Shown here: positions 1-10,956 of the stretch, in pieces
Numbering within the stretch: position 1 is the stretch's first letter
Layout of the letters: each line of letters opens with the position of its first letter
Source: Astropecten irregularis
Taxonomy: Eukaryota; Echinodermata; Asteroidea; Paxillosida; Astropectinidae
NCBI GenBank assembly: GCA_963971285.1
Contig: OZ020255.1
Span: forward strand, 8,266,931 to 8,330,930
Reading direction: 5' to 3'
DNA length: 64,000 nt
Made by a program: the position numbers and the translations under genes
The notes under the pieces: generated by a model
The model's database searches: none
What the model saw: the letters and a program-made list of their open reading frames with translations, nothing else
Told to the model about the DNA's origin: nothing

Positions 1-1988
1 AGGGCATCCATCTTGTCACAATTCCTAGTATACCCGTTGGATAACACCGATTCTAAAAAGAAAACGGGTACCAGACTACTCTGAATCCAAGCCTCGGTTT
101 GATTGCACTGCTTCGAAATGTAGGATGGATGCACCGTGAATAAGGTCAATTCTTTTGACCAATGGTCGCAACATTTTAAAACGAATGAATGAAGTCCACC
201 CACTTATCAACAGGTATCATTTTTGAACCACAGAGGGCGCTCTTTAAATTTAATTTTTAAAGGTACACATAGCTAGCACTCAATTATGCACAAAATTTCA
301 CGATAATCATGATGATAAATCACCTTTGTACAGTTGATTATTTTTCAATATGTTTCAATTCACTTCGGTGTTTGCATGAACTTCGTTGCAAGTATAATGG
401 GGTGTTGTTTTGAATGTTTTCTGACTTGCAGTCCAAGATGGCGTCCTAAAACGACAGCGCCCTCACGAGTCCAGAAATCAAGTCTATTATTTCGTCGGAA
501 TTCGGTAATGGTGAGTGTAGTGCTGTTTTTTCTAAATCTTTCTATAAACCTTCCTTTTATTCACAAACTTTGACTCGTGGTTGGCATGGGTGGCCAAATG
601 TTGCAAATCATTAATCTTCTCGAAAGACGGCGTGACCAACTTCAACGTTTTTGCAAACTTTCCATAATAGCTGTACAAAATATATAGGCCTACCAGTGTG
701 TTGTTTCCATTACATTCAGCAATATCTTTGAATGTTTATGAAATGTTGTGTACAAATTGTGTTCAAATTGTGGTTATTTGTTATGTCCGGCTTTGATGAC
801 TCTCTATGGTTTCTGCCATCTTGGTTGGCAAAAACTTGGGCTGTGATATAGCAAAAAGAAGGGTCTTTACTATCACTGTAGAGAAGAGGTGTTGATTCAT
901 ATTATTCAATTCGTTTTTAATTATATTACACCCAAAACAGTTTTTTCTTCGAACCTGTACAAGAGAAAACTGATTATGTTAAAAAAGAAATTCACCTCGG
1001 TGCCTGAAATCCAAACATTATCGAAATACCAAATCCTGTACTGTACCTATAATGAAGATATTTATTTATTTATTTCAAGATCTTTATACATGATACATAA
1101 TTTCAGCTCAAAGGCTGTTTTACAACATGTGTAGTAATAAAAACATTAATTAACGTCAATAAAAAAGGTAAAAGAAAAGAGACAATTAAATGTAAACAAC
1201 AACAACAATAACAACAACAACAACGTAAAACACCAAATAAAGACCAAAAGAGAGAGCATACAAGGTATTTAAAAGAAATGTACATCGATTTAAAGTATAG
1301 CTTCTTATACATATTCTTAAAACCATAAATAGAGGGCGCATTCTGGACTTTGGCTGGTAAACTGTTCCATACTATAGCCCCCGAGTAGATAGGTCTTCTC
1401 GACTATCAATAAACACAATTATTTAGGGTTTAATATTAGGACACACACTTCAATTTCCCACGATACAAAAATTAGTGGACACCAACATGAAACAAATCGA
1501 ATGAGGAACTTGGCATGCCGTTATTAGGACCCATCACAATGCGACACTGTCACACCAGAAGTACGTCCTGTACTTTCAAACAGTTCCCGGTGTGGTTATT
1601 TAGCGCAATGGAATGGTTTCCGTCATACACGTCGGTAGAGGATATTGCTGGCCGCATGACCGTGAACCGCCGGGCTAAAGTGGGTCTCCACGAACTATTC
1701 GCGGTCGAAGTTTTGATACTAACACCCCCCCTTGCCCCAAACCCTTGTAAAGGTACAACCACGTGAGAATCACGTGGCCTTCTATTTTTATTTTTGTCAT
1801 GTTGCATTTTAACCTTGTCATCATAACAACTTTAGGAAGTGTAAGCTCAAGTTCAGGGACCACTGTTTGCGTGTTAACCGTCCCTGAACTGACTGAGTTG
1901 GTGATAGAGAAATAAAAAGTTAAAGAGGGGAACAAAACTTATTTTCTAAAAGTTGAAATCGTGGAGGCCGATACGAAAAGTGTCATGT
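1..1988. other. No gene recognised
   Basis: AT-rich sequence. Short frames of 61-86 codons overlap on both strands without recognisable domains. An exon-like stretch at 436-511 is discussed under rejected items. Confidence 0.5.
1195..1225 (+). repeat. (AAC)n microsatellite
   Basis: About ten AAC units with one ATA interruption. Confidence 0.8.
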
Positions 1989-2311
1989 TTAAAGGTAGTA
2001 TCATACAGAAGTCTTACGCAGACGTATCACTTACAGAGTTTAAAGATGATGATGGTAGGAACATACCGTTTTAATTTGACTACCTGAAATGCTGTATTTA
2101 TCCAGGGCAGAGTAAAACCATCGACCATGAAAGATCAAAAATAAAAGAGAAAAGACTTAAGAAATACTGTGGCAGTTTTTCACTGTTTCCTCAAAAGTGG
2201 GCACCGTATGGGACTGAAATTTCCACAGATGACTGTTACTGTATCTTCCTTGATATTTGTTCCCATGAACCTGCATTTCTTTGACATATCATAGTATGAT
2301 ATTACCTTTAA
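1989..2311 (+). mobile_element. TTAA-flanked MITE (family 1), copy a
   Basis: Both ends sit on TTAA; the family ends read AGGTAGTATCATACTTTGG inward, with the reverse complement at the other side. Family internal marks present: ACATACCGTT, TTTATCCAG, AATAAAAGAGAAAAGACTTA, GTGGGCACCGTATGGGACTG and TGATATTTG. TTAA target choice is piggyBac-like, but the end bases do not prove the superfamily. Confidence 0.75.
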
Positions 2312-2397
2312 ACATGTTTATGTTGTACAGATACAAATCTTAAAGCTTATGGTATAACATAATTTGGACACCGCCTGACTTGTACTCTGCTAGGAAC

Positions 2398-2409
2398 TGC
2401 GCATGCGCA
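2398..2409. promoter_or_regulatory. Perfect NRF1-type palindrome
   Basis: TGCGCATGCGCA matches the NRF1 consensus exactly. No gene start is recognised next to it, so it may be chance or a hidden promoter. Confidence 0.3.
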
Positions 2410-2916
2410 AAATGACTTCATGATGGATCTGCGATTTCTCTATATCATTTCAAACAGAGCCATTGTATTATTCAAATCATTGACCAACATTGTGTGCGTT
2501 GAGAAAAATGGCAGAATATCCCACATTCAAAAACGTGCACAAGACCCCCTTATTCTATAAACAATCCGTCATCGTGCAAATGTGTACATTGACCAAATTA
2601 TTTTAGTATTTTATGAAAGATTTACTTCGCCAGCCATTATGCATTTCATCGTTGTTTGTTTTCTTTACAAACACATTTGACACTATTTTTTAGAAACGCC
2701 TGTGTTTTTTATTACAACCTGCCATCGTGATGCAACATCTGCACCTGGAAACCTTCCAAATAGCTGACAGATTGTTGTGTAACATTGAGGGGAAATATCA
2801 AGGGAGAAATGTTGCTTCCTGGACCGATTTGTTGTTTTCTTGTTGCAAAATCACTACATACTGCCAAGTCCAAGTTTTGACATACTTTCTACACGAACAG
2901 TTACCTATGCTCGGAG

Positions 2917-3312
2917 TTAAAGGTAGTATCATACTTTGGTTTTTGTCCAAGAAATGGAGATTCATGGGCAAAATATCAAGGAAGATACAGTAGCAGTCAT
3001 CTGTGAAAATTTCATTCCCATACGGTGCCCACTTTTTGAAAAAAAAAACAGTGAAAAAGTATTTTTCGGACTGTGCCAGTATACTGGTGTTATCTTGATA
3101 TAAAGAATCAACTTTTCCATGCTTTTGTCTAATTCTGTTTAAAGGTACAATACTGGATTGGTAACGTACCTAAGTAGAAATGTTCACATTACATGTAACT
3201 TTCAGGGTATGAAGATGGTGGTGGTAGAAAAAATACCGTTGAAATATTTTCGCATGAAATGGTTTATTTATCCAGAAATTAGTCAAACAAAGACCGAAAA
3301 CAGTTTTGATCT
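2917..3312. mobile_element. TTAA MITE (family 1) fragments, two halves
   Basis: From 2917 an inverted copy gives the end and the GTGCCCAC segment, then breaks near 3060. From about 3138 a direct-orientation 5' half follows (TTTAAAGGTACAATACTGG, then GTATGAAGATGGTGG, TTTATCCAGAAATTAG), ending near 3312. Broken or recombined copies. Confidence 0.6.
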
Positions 3313-3438
3313 CGGGGTAAGTTAAATATAAGAACCATTCCTCATATTTGATAAGAACAATTGAGCTAAAATTTTCACAGGTTTATTATTTCATGTACAT
3401 CATCACACAAAGTGTGAGTGCTGTTCTGTGACCCACAC

Positions 3439-3470
3439 GGGAGCCTTTTTCTTTTGAACAAAAGGCTCCC
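3439..3470. repeat. 11-bp stem hairpin
   Basis: GGGAGCCTTTT and AAAAGGCTCCC separated by 10 bases. An isolated inverted repeat of unknown role. Confidence 0.6.
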
Positions 3471-3668
3471 ATAAAACTGACGTCACTAAATCACACAGAT
3501 TTGTCTGCTGCCCCCATTGACGAAATTCAGAAAATCTGAAGTATGATGGAGCTTGCGTGTTGTACATGTTGAGAGAAAAATCCTCCAAAAAGTCCCTCTT
3601 TCTGTGTTCAGTGTGAGATAAATATTTTTTTTTTCACGTCAAGTGATTTAAGGATTATAGTTCTAACA

Positions 3669-3710
3669 AATAAAGTGAGGTTTGTTGAGTGTTGAACATC
3701 CTCTTTAATA
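3669..3710 (+). mobile_element. Half copy of the GTTGAGTGTTGAACATCC MITE
   Basis: Its AGTGAGGTTTGTTGAGTGTTG and AACATCCTCTTTAA match the right side of 14814-14895; the left side is absent. Confidence 0.55.
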
Positions 3711-4456
3711 CTACAATGTGGCAGCCTATTTAGAACAAATCTGCCCAAATTGATATACACACTGATGAATGATCCTGGCACTTAGGTACAACTGGGACGT
3801 GAAAGTAGTCCATCGCCTGGCACCAAAAAACAGGCGTGATTTAACGGGTTGGAATTGCTCTTTCTTTCTGGTTACAAACAAGGTGTCTGGACTGTGTAAC
3901 CAGCTTATACCGCTGACAGATTTATAGGTATATCAGCCGATAAATATGACATCTGCCTTGCTCTTGAACCAATGCTGGTTTATACCGCCGGGACTCGGAG
4001 CCCAAAGCTCGAACGGTCCCCGCAGCAAGCCGACCGGACCGATGTGCGTGTGTGCCGGTCGCTGGGCTAATTTTCCCCGGACGAGACGCAGCGCAGGCCC
4101 GGGTCAGGGCACGGGCCGTGCCCTGGTGTCAAAATCCCGTATAATACCGCCGAGGAAAAACTTACAATCTGCATCACGTCAAAAGTGTCGGTCCTCTGTC
4201 AATAAGACACTGTAAATAGGACGTTATTTCATTTCGCAAAAATGTTTTACATCGTTGTGTTTTAAATATAAAAGCGAATCCTGTTGAGTGTTGATTGACA
4301 CCGCTATGTACCAACCATTTTGTATCTTTGTCTGATAAGAGTATAAATAACATTGGCAAATAATGTTTCAGTTAGATTTAGAAATGTCCGTTTTGTATTC
4401 AGACGGTATGCATGCTGTTTAAAAATTGCTAGCTCATGTGCAGTCCATCATATTTA
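3711..4456. other. Gene-free stretch with a GC-rich patch
   Basis: 3960-4135 is clearly GC-richer than its surroundings, with many CCGG, CCGGGC and GACCGG words. The 89-codon frame through it has no recognised family. It may be an unrecognised repeat or a remnant of other origin. Confidence 0.4.
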
Positions 4457-4822
4457 TTAAAGGTAGTACTTTGGTAGCATACCAAAACAGAAATCTTCAC
4501 AGATTTACCTATAACTGACAGGGTATATTAAACCGTGATGGCAGAGACATACCGTTAAGATTTGTCTGCCTGAAATGCTGTATCTATCCAGAAAAAAGTA
4601 AAACCAGTGACCAAATTTGTTTTTGATCTTTTACAGATCAAAAATAAAAGAGAAAAGACTTGAGAAATACTGTGGCCGTTTTTCACTGTTTTCTCAAAAA
4701 GTGGGCACCGTATGGGACTGAAGTTTTTACAGATGACTCTTACTGTACCTGTCTTGATATTAATTTTATGCCCTTAAATCTGGATTTCTTTGAGAAAAGC
4801 CAAAGTATGATATCATCTTTAA
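4457..4822 (+). mobile_element. TTAA MITE (family 1), copy c
   Basis: Nearly full-length (366 bp) between TTAA at 4457 and TTAA at 4819. It lacks about 6 bp of the left TIR (AGGTAGTACTTTGG). It contains the internal TTGATCTTTTACAGATCAAAA fold. Confidence 0.8.
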
Positions 4823-5868
4823 CCTTTTAAAACGACAGTCGACACGTGTGTGTTTGTCAAAAATGACAATTTGGATAAGAATAACTGAATAACTTTAAGT
4901 CGTGAAAATTGAAAAAAATGTAAATTAAAGAAACATGAATTCATTTTAATTCCACGGGCGCCCTCACGTATAAACAACGCCCTCTCTTGCCAGCAAGTGA
5001 CAATGACATTGTTTCAAACTAAACGAGTTGCAAAATCGTCCTCCGATATTGTCAGTTTTAGACTCGCGCCATTTATATGTTTATGCAATCAAAAGTTGCG
5101 GATCGCTGCGCTGGCTAATGATATTGACTCCGACTTTTATTCCAACCGCTCTAATAGTAATACCAAATCGGATTCGTTTAGCAGCAAAAGACCATGATAG
5201 CTGTCTTTATACAGGCATACAAAGCCAAACGACGAACCTGTACTTTTTTCTCATTTCACGCTCGCTTAACATTTTGCAAAATGAAAAAAAAAGACGTCAG
5301 GGTTTGATTTTAAAGGTGCCAAGATATGAAATTATAAAGATCGTGGGGTCGGTCTTTAAACCAGAAAAAAATGTGGTGTTCCCATTTTACGGACAACATA
5401 ATCACGCCGACGTACGGTCCGTTGGCTCCCCGCGGCGGATAAAAACCATATGTCCCCCTTTGGCCCCTTGACGAAGCCTTACTCCGGAAGTGTGATCTTA
5501 ACGGCTTTATTTTCACAGATGAAGAACAAAAGCCTTCGGCCTCCGTCCTTCCTAACAATCATAATGCTTCTATCAATGCCGGTGATTATTAATACTTCAG
5601 ATGTTGGAGTTGCTTGGATGGGAAGGGGTCGTATTTTTCCAGATGGGTTGCTGGGTCGGTATAGCGGTCCCAGCCGCCGTCGTAGTTGGCTTGTCACGGT
5701 ACGACCACCACCCGTTTGTCTGATCTCATCTCTGTGTATACGAACACTTGACTCGAACCCCAAACCATGCAGGTCAGTGGTTCTTGAGGTTAATTTGGAA
5801 GTTGTTGGTGTATAAGGTCGCGGGTTAATGTCTAGAAGTTGTGATACTGTTTGTATGTGATGACAAAT
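4823..5868. other. No gene recognised
   Basis: It holds the longest frames of the left part (147 codons from 5028; 121 from 5450), but they overlap one another and opposing frames, and show no domain, signal or splice support. Confidence 0.5.
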
Positions 5869-6324
5869 TACGGAGCTCTACGAATGCCATTCCACTTTAT
5901 CCTGATAACCATATAATTTTATCTCGCCAAGTCGACTTTTGGAGTGATATAAAGTCGACATATCGAGATAATTTATACGGTGCAAGATAACATAGTATGC
6001 AAACTACGAAGTCGACATTTACTGATACTATAACTCGCCAAGACGACTTACTGAAAGAAGGAGGTCGAATTATCTTGATAGTTTACCCTGCAAAGACGAC
6101 TTATTAAAAATAAGGATCCCTATTGGGCGACTTTTTTGATGCACTTTGTTGACTTGGCCAGATATAAGTATCAGGATAAGTCGACTTTTTGTTTTCGCTA
6201 AAGGTCATCTAGTTGAGATAAATATTGAGACAATTATACGACTTTTATCACTCCAAAAGTCGACTTGGCGAGATGAATTATGTAGTTATCTGGATAAGCG
6301 GAATGGCACTCGTGGAGCTCCGTA
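5869..6324. mobile_element. Long-TIR element with GTCGACTT sub-repeats
   Basis: Arms of about 90 bp are inverted copies: TACGGAGCTC...GCCATTCC...CTTATCC...GATAACC...ATCTCGCCAAGTCGACTTTTGG at the left and the matching complement at the right (ends GGAGCTCCGTA). The 456-bp element has GTCGACTT or relatives scattered inside. No ORF of note. Confidence 0.8.
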
Positions 6325-6610
6325 CAAAAATGTAAGACCGCACTCCGTGGTACGACTAAAAAACCTGACTGTCTTTACCGCGTAAAGTAATCATCTTTCA
6401 TGGGCGAGTCTGCAGGATTTGGCGGCCGAGTTGCCGTCATCATGTACGCTCGTGCACGTAGACCTACTGCCCACCCACAGGAACCAATCAATCTTCATCT
6501 AAACACTACTTTGTGGTAATTCAAACAAACAAAGTGTCATGTTTTCTACCCTCGTGGTAAAAACCTTCATCAGAATGAAATCATTATTTTTTACCACGAT
6601 GACGGTTTTT

Positions 6611-6905
6611 ATGACTCGATTTCACAAAGACTTACGATTCATCTTTTAGATGAGTTGTTCCTGTTTCTGTAGTAACTAATATTGTGACATCACACTTTGC
6701 TTAGCAATTAAGAGTGATACGTATACTACGATCTGTCTTAGCGTTTCGTGAAATCGACCCAGGGGTCGATTTTAACAAACTCTTCGTAACTAACAATCAG
6801 TCATAGGACTTATGATGCATTGCAGCCCTGCGTAGGATATGATGGGTTATCCTTCGTAACTAAAGCTACGATCGATCGCAGGGCTTCATTCGTGAAATTG
6901 ACCTC
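6611..6905. mobile_element. Two adjoining MITEs with GATTTCAC-type ends
   Basis: 6611-6764 runs from CGATTTCACAAAGACTTACG to TTCGTGAAATCGACCC. 6759-6905 runs from CCAGGGGTCGATTTTAAC to CATTCGTGAAATTGACC. The second matches the copies at 20943 and 30194. Confidence 0.65.
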
Positions 6906-7011
6906 AAAATATTCCAATCCTCAAGGCTATTTTGCAGACGTTATGCAGCCAGTATGCGTAGAAACGGTATTTGTTTGTACCAGCACCATCTTGTGAACAT
7001 TTCTATAGATG

Positions 7012-7380
7012 TTAAAGGTAGTATCACACTTTGGTAAGAAGCCAAACTGACAGAAATAATAACAGATTTACGTATAACTTACAGGGTATGAAGATGGTGG
7101 TGGTAGAAACATACCGTTAGAATTGTCCCGTCTGAAATGGTGTATTTATCCAGAAATTAGTAAAACAACGACCGAAAATCTTTTTTGATCTTTTAAAATA
7201 TCAAAAATAAAAGAGAAAAGACTTAAGAAATATTGTAGTTGTTTTTCACTATTTTCTCAAAAAGTGGGCAACGTATGGGACTGAAATTTTCACAAATGAC
7301 TGTTACTGTATCTGTCTTGATATTTGTGCCCATGAATCTGCATTTCTTTGATTAAAACGAAAGTATGATACTATCTTTAA
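7012..7380 (+). mobile_element. TTAA MITE (family 1), copy d
   Basis: Full-length, 369 bp, TTAA at both ends, with AGGTAGTATCACACTTTGG at the left and TGATACTATCT at the right. It is one of the best-preserved copies. Confidence 0.85.
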
Positions 7381-7734
7381 TACCAATCCTGTACTGTACC
7401 GCCAATAGTACACAGGGTCTAAATATAAAATCCTCGCGGATGCGTTATCACGTTCGCTTCCCGACTCATCCCACCACTGGCGCCGGACTGACTCTCCAAT
7501 AGACAGGATTCGGTTTCATTCTGAGCAAGTTAAGGGATATTATGATACTTCCTATTATAACCCTAAATCCGGTGGTTATTTTTGTGTATAATGCTGTACC
7601 TGGATTTGGCCTATAGTGAGGACATTCATTTTGTGGAAATTATTGTGGGGACGCCCCTGTAATTTTAATGTTAACCTTGAGAACATCCAGGATAAACCCA
7701 CACTAAACTGTCGTGTTTTTTTTGTTATGAAGCC

Positions 7735-8093
7735 TTAAATGTAGTATCATACTTTGGTATTAAAGAAACTAAAACAGCAATATTCACTATTTACGTATAA
7801 CTTACAGGGTATGAAGATGGTAGTGGTACAAACATACCGTTAAAAATTTTCCGCGCCTGAAATGGTGTATTTATCCAGCTATTAGAAAAACAACGACCGA
7901 AAATATTTTTGGTCTTTCAAAAGGGAAAATAAAAGAGAAAAGACTTAAGAAATACTGTGGCTGTTTCACTGTTTTCTCAAAAAGTGGCCACCGTATGGGA
8001 CTGAAATTTTCACAGACTGTTACTGTATCTGTCTTGATATCTTTGCCCATGAATCTGCATTTCTTTGACAAAAGTATGCTACTATACCTTTAA
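7735..8093 (+). mobile_element. TTAA MITE (family 1), copy e
   Basis: Full-length; left end TTAAATGTAGTATCATACTT, right end AAAGTATGCTACTATACC-TTTAA. Its right TTAA is shared with the left end of the next, truncated copy. Confidence 0.8.
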
Positions 8094-8292
8094 AGGTATA
8101 TACAGTATATACAACATTGGTATTAAACATACCCAAACAGAAATGTTCACAGATTTACGTATAACTTTCAGGGCATGAAGGTGGTGCTGATAGAAACATA
8201 CCGTTAAAATATTTCTGCCTGAAATGCTGTTTTTACCCAGAAAAGAGTAAAGCTAGTGACCAAAATTATTTTTGATATTTTAAATACATTTA
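8090..8292 (+). mobile_element. TTAA MITE (family 1), 3'-truncated copy
   Basis: Left half only (AAAGGTATATACAGTATATAC, CAGATTTACGTATAACTTTC, CATACCGTTAAAATATTT), lost after about 8290. It abuts the previous copy head to tail, suggesting insertion into or recombination at the other's TTAA. Confidence 0.65.
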
Positions 8293-8711
8293 AAACATAA
8301 TACATTCGAAAGACGTACACGATAGGGAACGGGAACCAGTCTGTTTCCAGATTGGATCGACAAACTCCGTGCTTTGTGATTGGCTGATACGTTGCAAACT
8401 CTTCGTGGCGCTTAGGCCTAATTGCCCATATTTTACAGCTGCTAGGCAATTTTATGAAATTTGCCCAATTTTGTAACCCATTATATGGACACGATTCCAT
8501 GAATGAAACAATAATGTTGGCCTATTATTGATGCACCTATAGCTAAAAGACAGCGACGCGGTATTTGTTTGAATTGTTTCACAACTTCAGAGTGTAGTGT
8601 GTGAATGTACAGTATTTTGGCCTACTTCATTCACTCACTCTCCCTTGATGTGGCCAAAACACAAGGGGGCGCTATATTCGGTTGCTTGTTGAACAGGGGA
8701 TAATGTTGTTG

Positions 8712-8975
8712 GGCTTTTACGAAATGAGCCTTGTGGCTATATAGGTTTTGGACTAATTTTGCTACAGTACCAGCCATTTTGTGTCCAAAACAAAATGCAG
8801 GGCTTCAAATACTAATTGGCGAAGCTGGAGCCTTTCTTCGGCTTCGTCAGTGTGGTCAAAACCTTTACGGTAATCGGCATTTGGCAATGATCCTTGGCCG
8901 AGGTAGGCCAATTCATGATATCCACGTATATGGGCGCTTGCTTTTTTATATGATGAATCTACCTTAGCACCATCT
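8712..8975 (+). mobile_element. GGGCTTTTACGAAATGAG MITE (family 2), right end missing
   Basis: It starts GGGCTTTTACGAAATGAGCC and carries GCCATTTTGTGTCC and GGCGAAGCTGGAGCCTTTC, shared with the copies at 24723 and 28694. The mirrored right end is not found. Confidence 0.65.
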
Positions 8976-9212
8976 AAGGGCATTTACGAAACGGGGGCTT
9001 AGGCTCAGGCTCCAGCTCTGAAATCCATATGCTGAAAATATAGGTTGTGGTTTTTCACTGAAGCCGAAGCTCTATATTCCTTTCCAAACCAGAGAATCTA
9101 CTTCAGAACTGCAGCCAAAAGCCTCTATTTTGATACCCGTTATTTCAGAATGGATTCACGAAATGGAGCCAGCCTGAGCCGGAGACTGAGCCTCGGTTTC
9201 GTAAACGCCCTA
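8976..9212. mobile_element. Relative of family 2 MITE, complete
   Basis: Inverted ends: TAAGGGCATTTACGAAACGG at the left and TTTCGTAAACGCCCTA at the right, continuing into GGCTTAGGCTCAGGCTCC / GGAGACTGAGCC. 237 bp, no ORF. Confidence 0.7.
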
Positions 9213-10439
9213 ATATAATGTTAATGAAGTCATGGGGTGAACATTTTTTCTGAAGTGCAGAATGGACAATGAAGTGCTTATTTGACGGTATATAATTATC
9301 ATAACGCAATAAAAACTGAATACCGTGGAGGTTGAACGGACTATTTCCTGTCTCGGGACGAGCTGTTCCCGAATGACTTCGCCAGGCCGTAGTCCGGAGG
9401 TTACTCAAGCATCAAGTACGGTAGATTAATGGCTATAGCAGCCATGTCACCTTGTGTGCCGAGGTATACGGTCCGGCGAAAAGGTGAGACACAAGGCACG
9501 CCATCTGAACCACAGTCCAGCGAGCAAAGGTAGATACGCTCCCCCGTCATATTTCGTCTTCGCACGGTACGAGAGCGAGAGACGAAGTTCAACGACAGCA
9601 CGCGGCCAAAATAATAATAACCCCTTGCGCTGAGTGACACCGAGAACACGAGGGGATAGCTACCCCGACGACTGACGGGGCAAACGGCTCAGGTAGCCCC
9701 GCGGTCACCCAACCTGAAGGCCGGTCATTCATTCCGAGTTTCCACGCCTGGCGAGTTTTATGACTAAATTATTGAACTGTGATGTTATCACTGTCGCACT
9801 TCCCGTTTGCAATTTTTTTTTTTGTCTTCTGATGAAAAAATAAACATTTTAAAACTTTATTTTCCCAGGCCCGGGGAGCTTGGGGTCACAAAAAAACCTG
9901 TTATGTCCTTAATAATTACTTAATATTGGTCATTTCCTGTTAAAATTTGAAATAATATAATTATACCGAGGCCGCGCATAATAATTTATTATCCCTTTAT
10001 GAGAAACCCACACTTGTACATAGACTCAATATCTCTTGATAAAAAAAGGTGGACAACAAAATTGGCCGCGCCCGATTTGCAGAAAATTAAATCAATTTTT
10101 GTCTCCGATCAAATCCATTACTTTCATTGGTAAAATGTGTTCAGCTGATGTTGCTACAAAGGGTGTAGTATTCTGCTTGCTACACTTCAAAAGAGTTTGC
10201 CATTTTGTGAACTTTTTTCAAGGATGGTAAAAGACAATGAAGGAAGCTCTTTGTGTTCAAGTTGATGTCTGGCGTGATATTTAGCATTAGCAGGTTGTAT
10301 TCTATTTCCAATAATTATTTGTAGAGTACTTCGCGGTCTCGTTGCAGGTTATTAACCAAGAACGGTGGAATGTCGACATAGCTAGATTATAGCATGTGTA
10401 CCCTCATCTAAAACGACAGAATATTGGTCAGGTCAACAT
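9213..10439. other. No gene recognised
   Basis: 9340-9720 is GC-richer with CpG-rich words. The rest is AT-rich with a T run near 9810. No repeat family with clear ends was found. Confidence 0.45.
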
Positions 10440-10956
10440 TTAAAGGTAGTATCACACTTTGGTAGCATAGATGTACCTATAACTTACAGGGTATGGTAAA
10501 AACATACCATTAAAATCTTTTTGCCTGAAATGCAGTATTTATCCAGAAAAGAGTAAAAACCAGTGACCAAATTTTTTTTGGAAATTTTAAAGATCAACAA
10601 TAAAAGAGAAAAGACTTAAGAAATTAGACGTAAGACTTAAAAAGAAATACTATGGCTGTTTTCCACTGTTTTCTCAAAAATTGGGTACCGTATTGGACTG
10701 AAATCGTCCTTTATATTTTTGCCCATGAATCTGCATTTCTTTGACAAAAAACAAAGTATGAAGATCAAAATTAGAATCCTCTTAAAAGTTATAAAAAAAA
10801 AAAAATACCGTGGCCGTTTCTCGCTGTTTTCTCAAAACGTGGGCACTGTATTATTAAAGGGACTGGGAATTTTTACAAATGACTGTTACTGTATCTTTCT
10901 TGATATCTGTGCCCATGAATCTGCATTTCTTTGACAATAACCAAAGTATGAAAGTA
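10440..10956 (+). mobile_element. TTAA MITE (family 1) with duplicated 3' part
   Basis: Starts at TTAA 10440. The terminal portion (GTGGCCGTTTCTCGCTG..., CATGAATCTGCATTTCTTTG, CAAAGTATGA) occurs twice, near 10650-10760 and 10805-10950, so a tail-region tandem duplication or two overlapping insertions are present. Confidence 0.65.

Noticed and set aside
436..511. Exon-like stretch: ctgacttgcag before, GTGAGT after, one frame open
   Set aside because: Too short, no partner exons or protein similarity; AAGATGGCG and GCGCCCTC words are common in dispersed repeats.
5028..5471. 147-codon frame, the longest in the left 13 kb
   Set aside because: No recognised domain, unbiased composition, and overlapped by frames of similar length on both strands.
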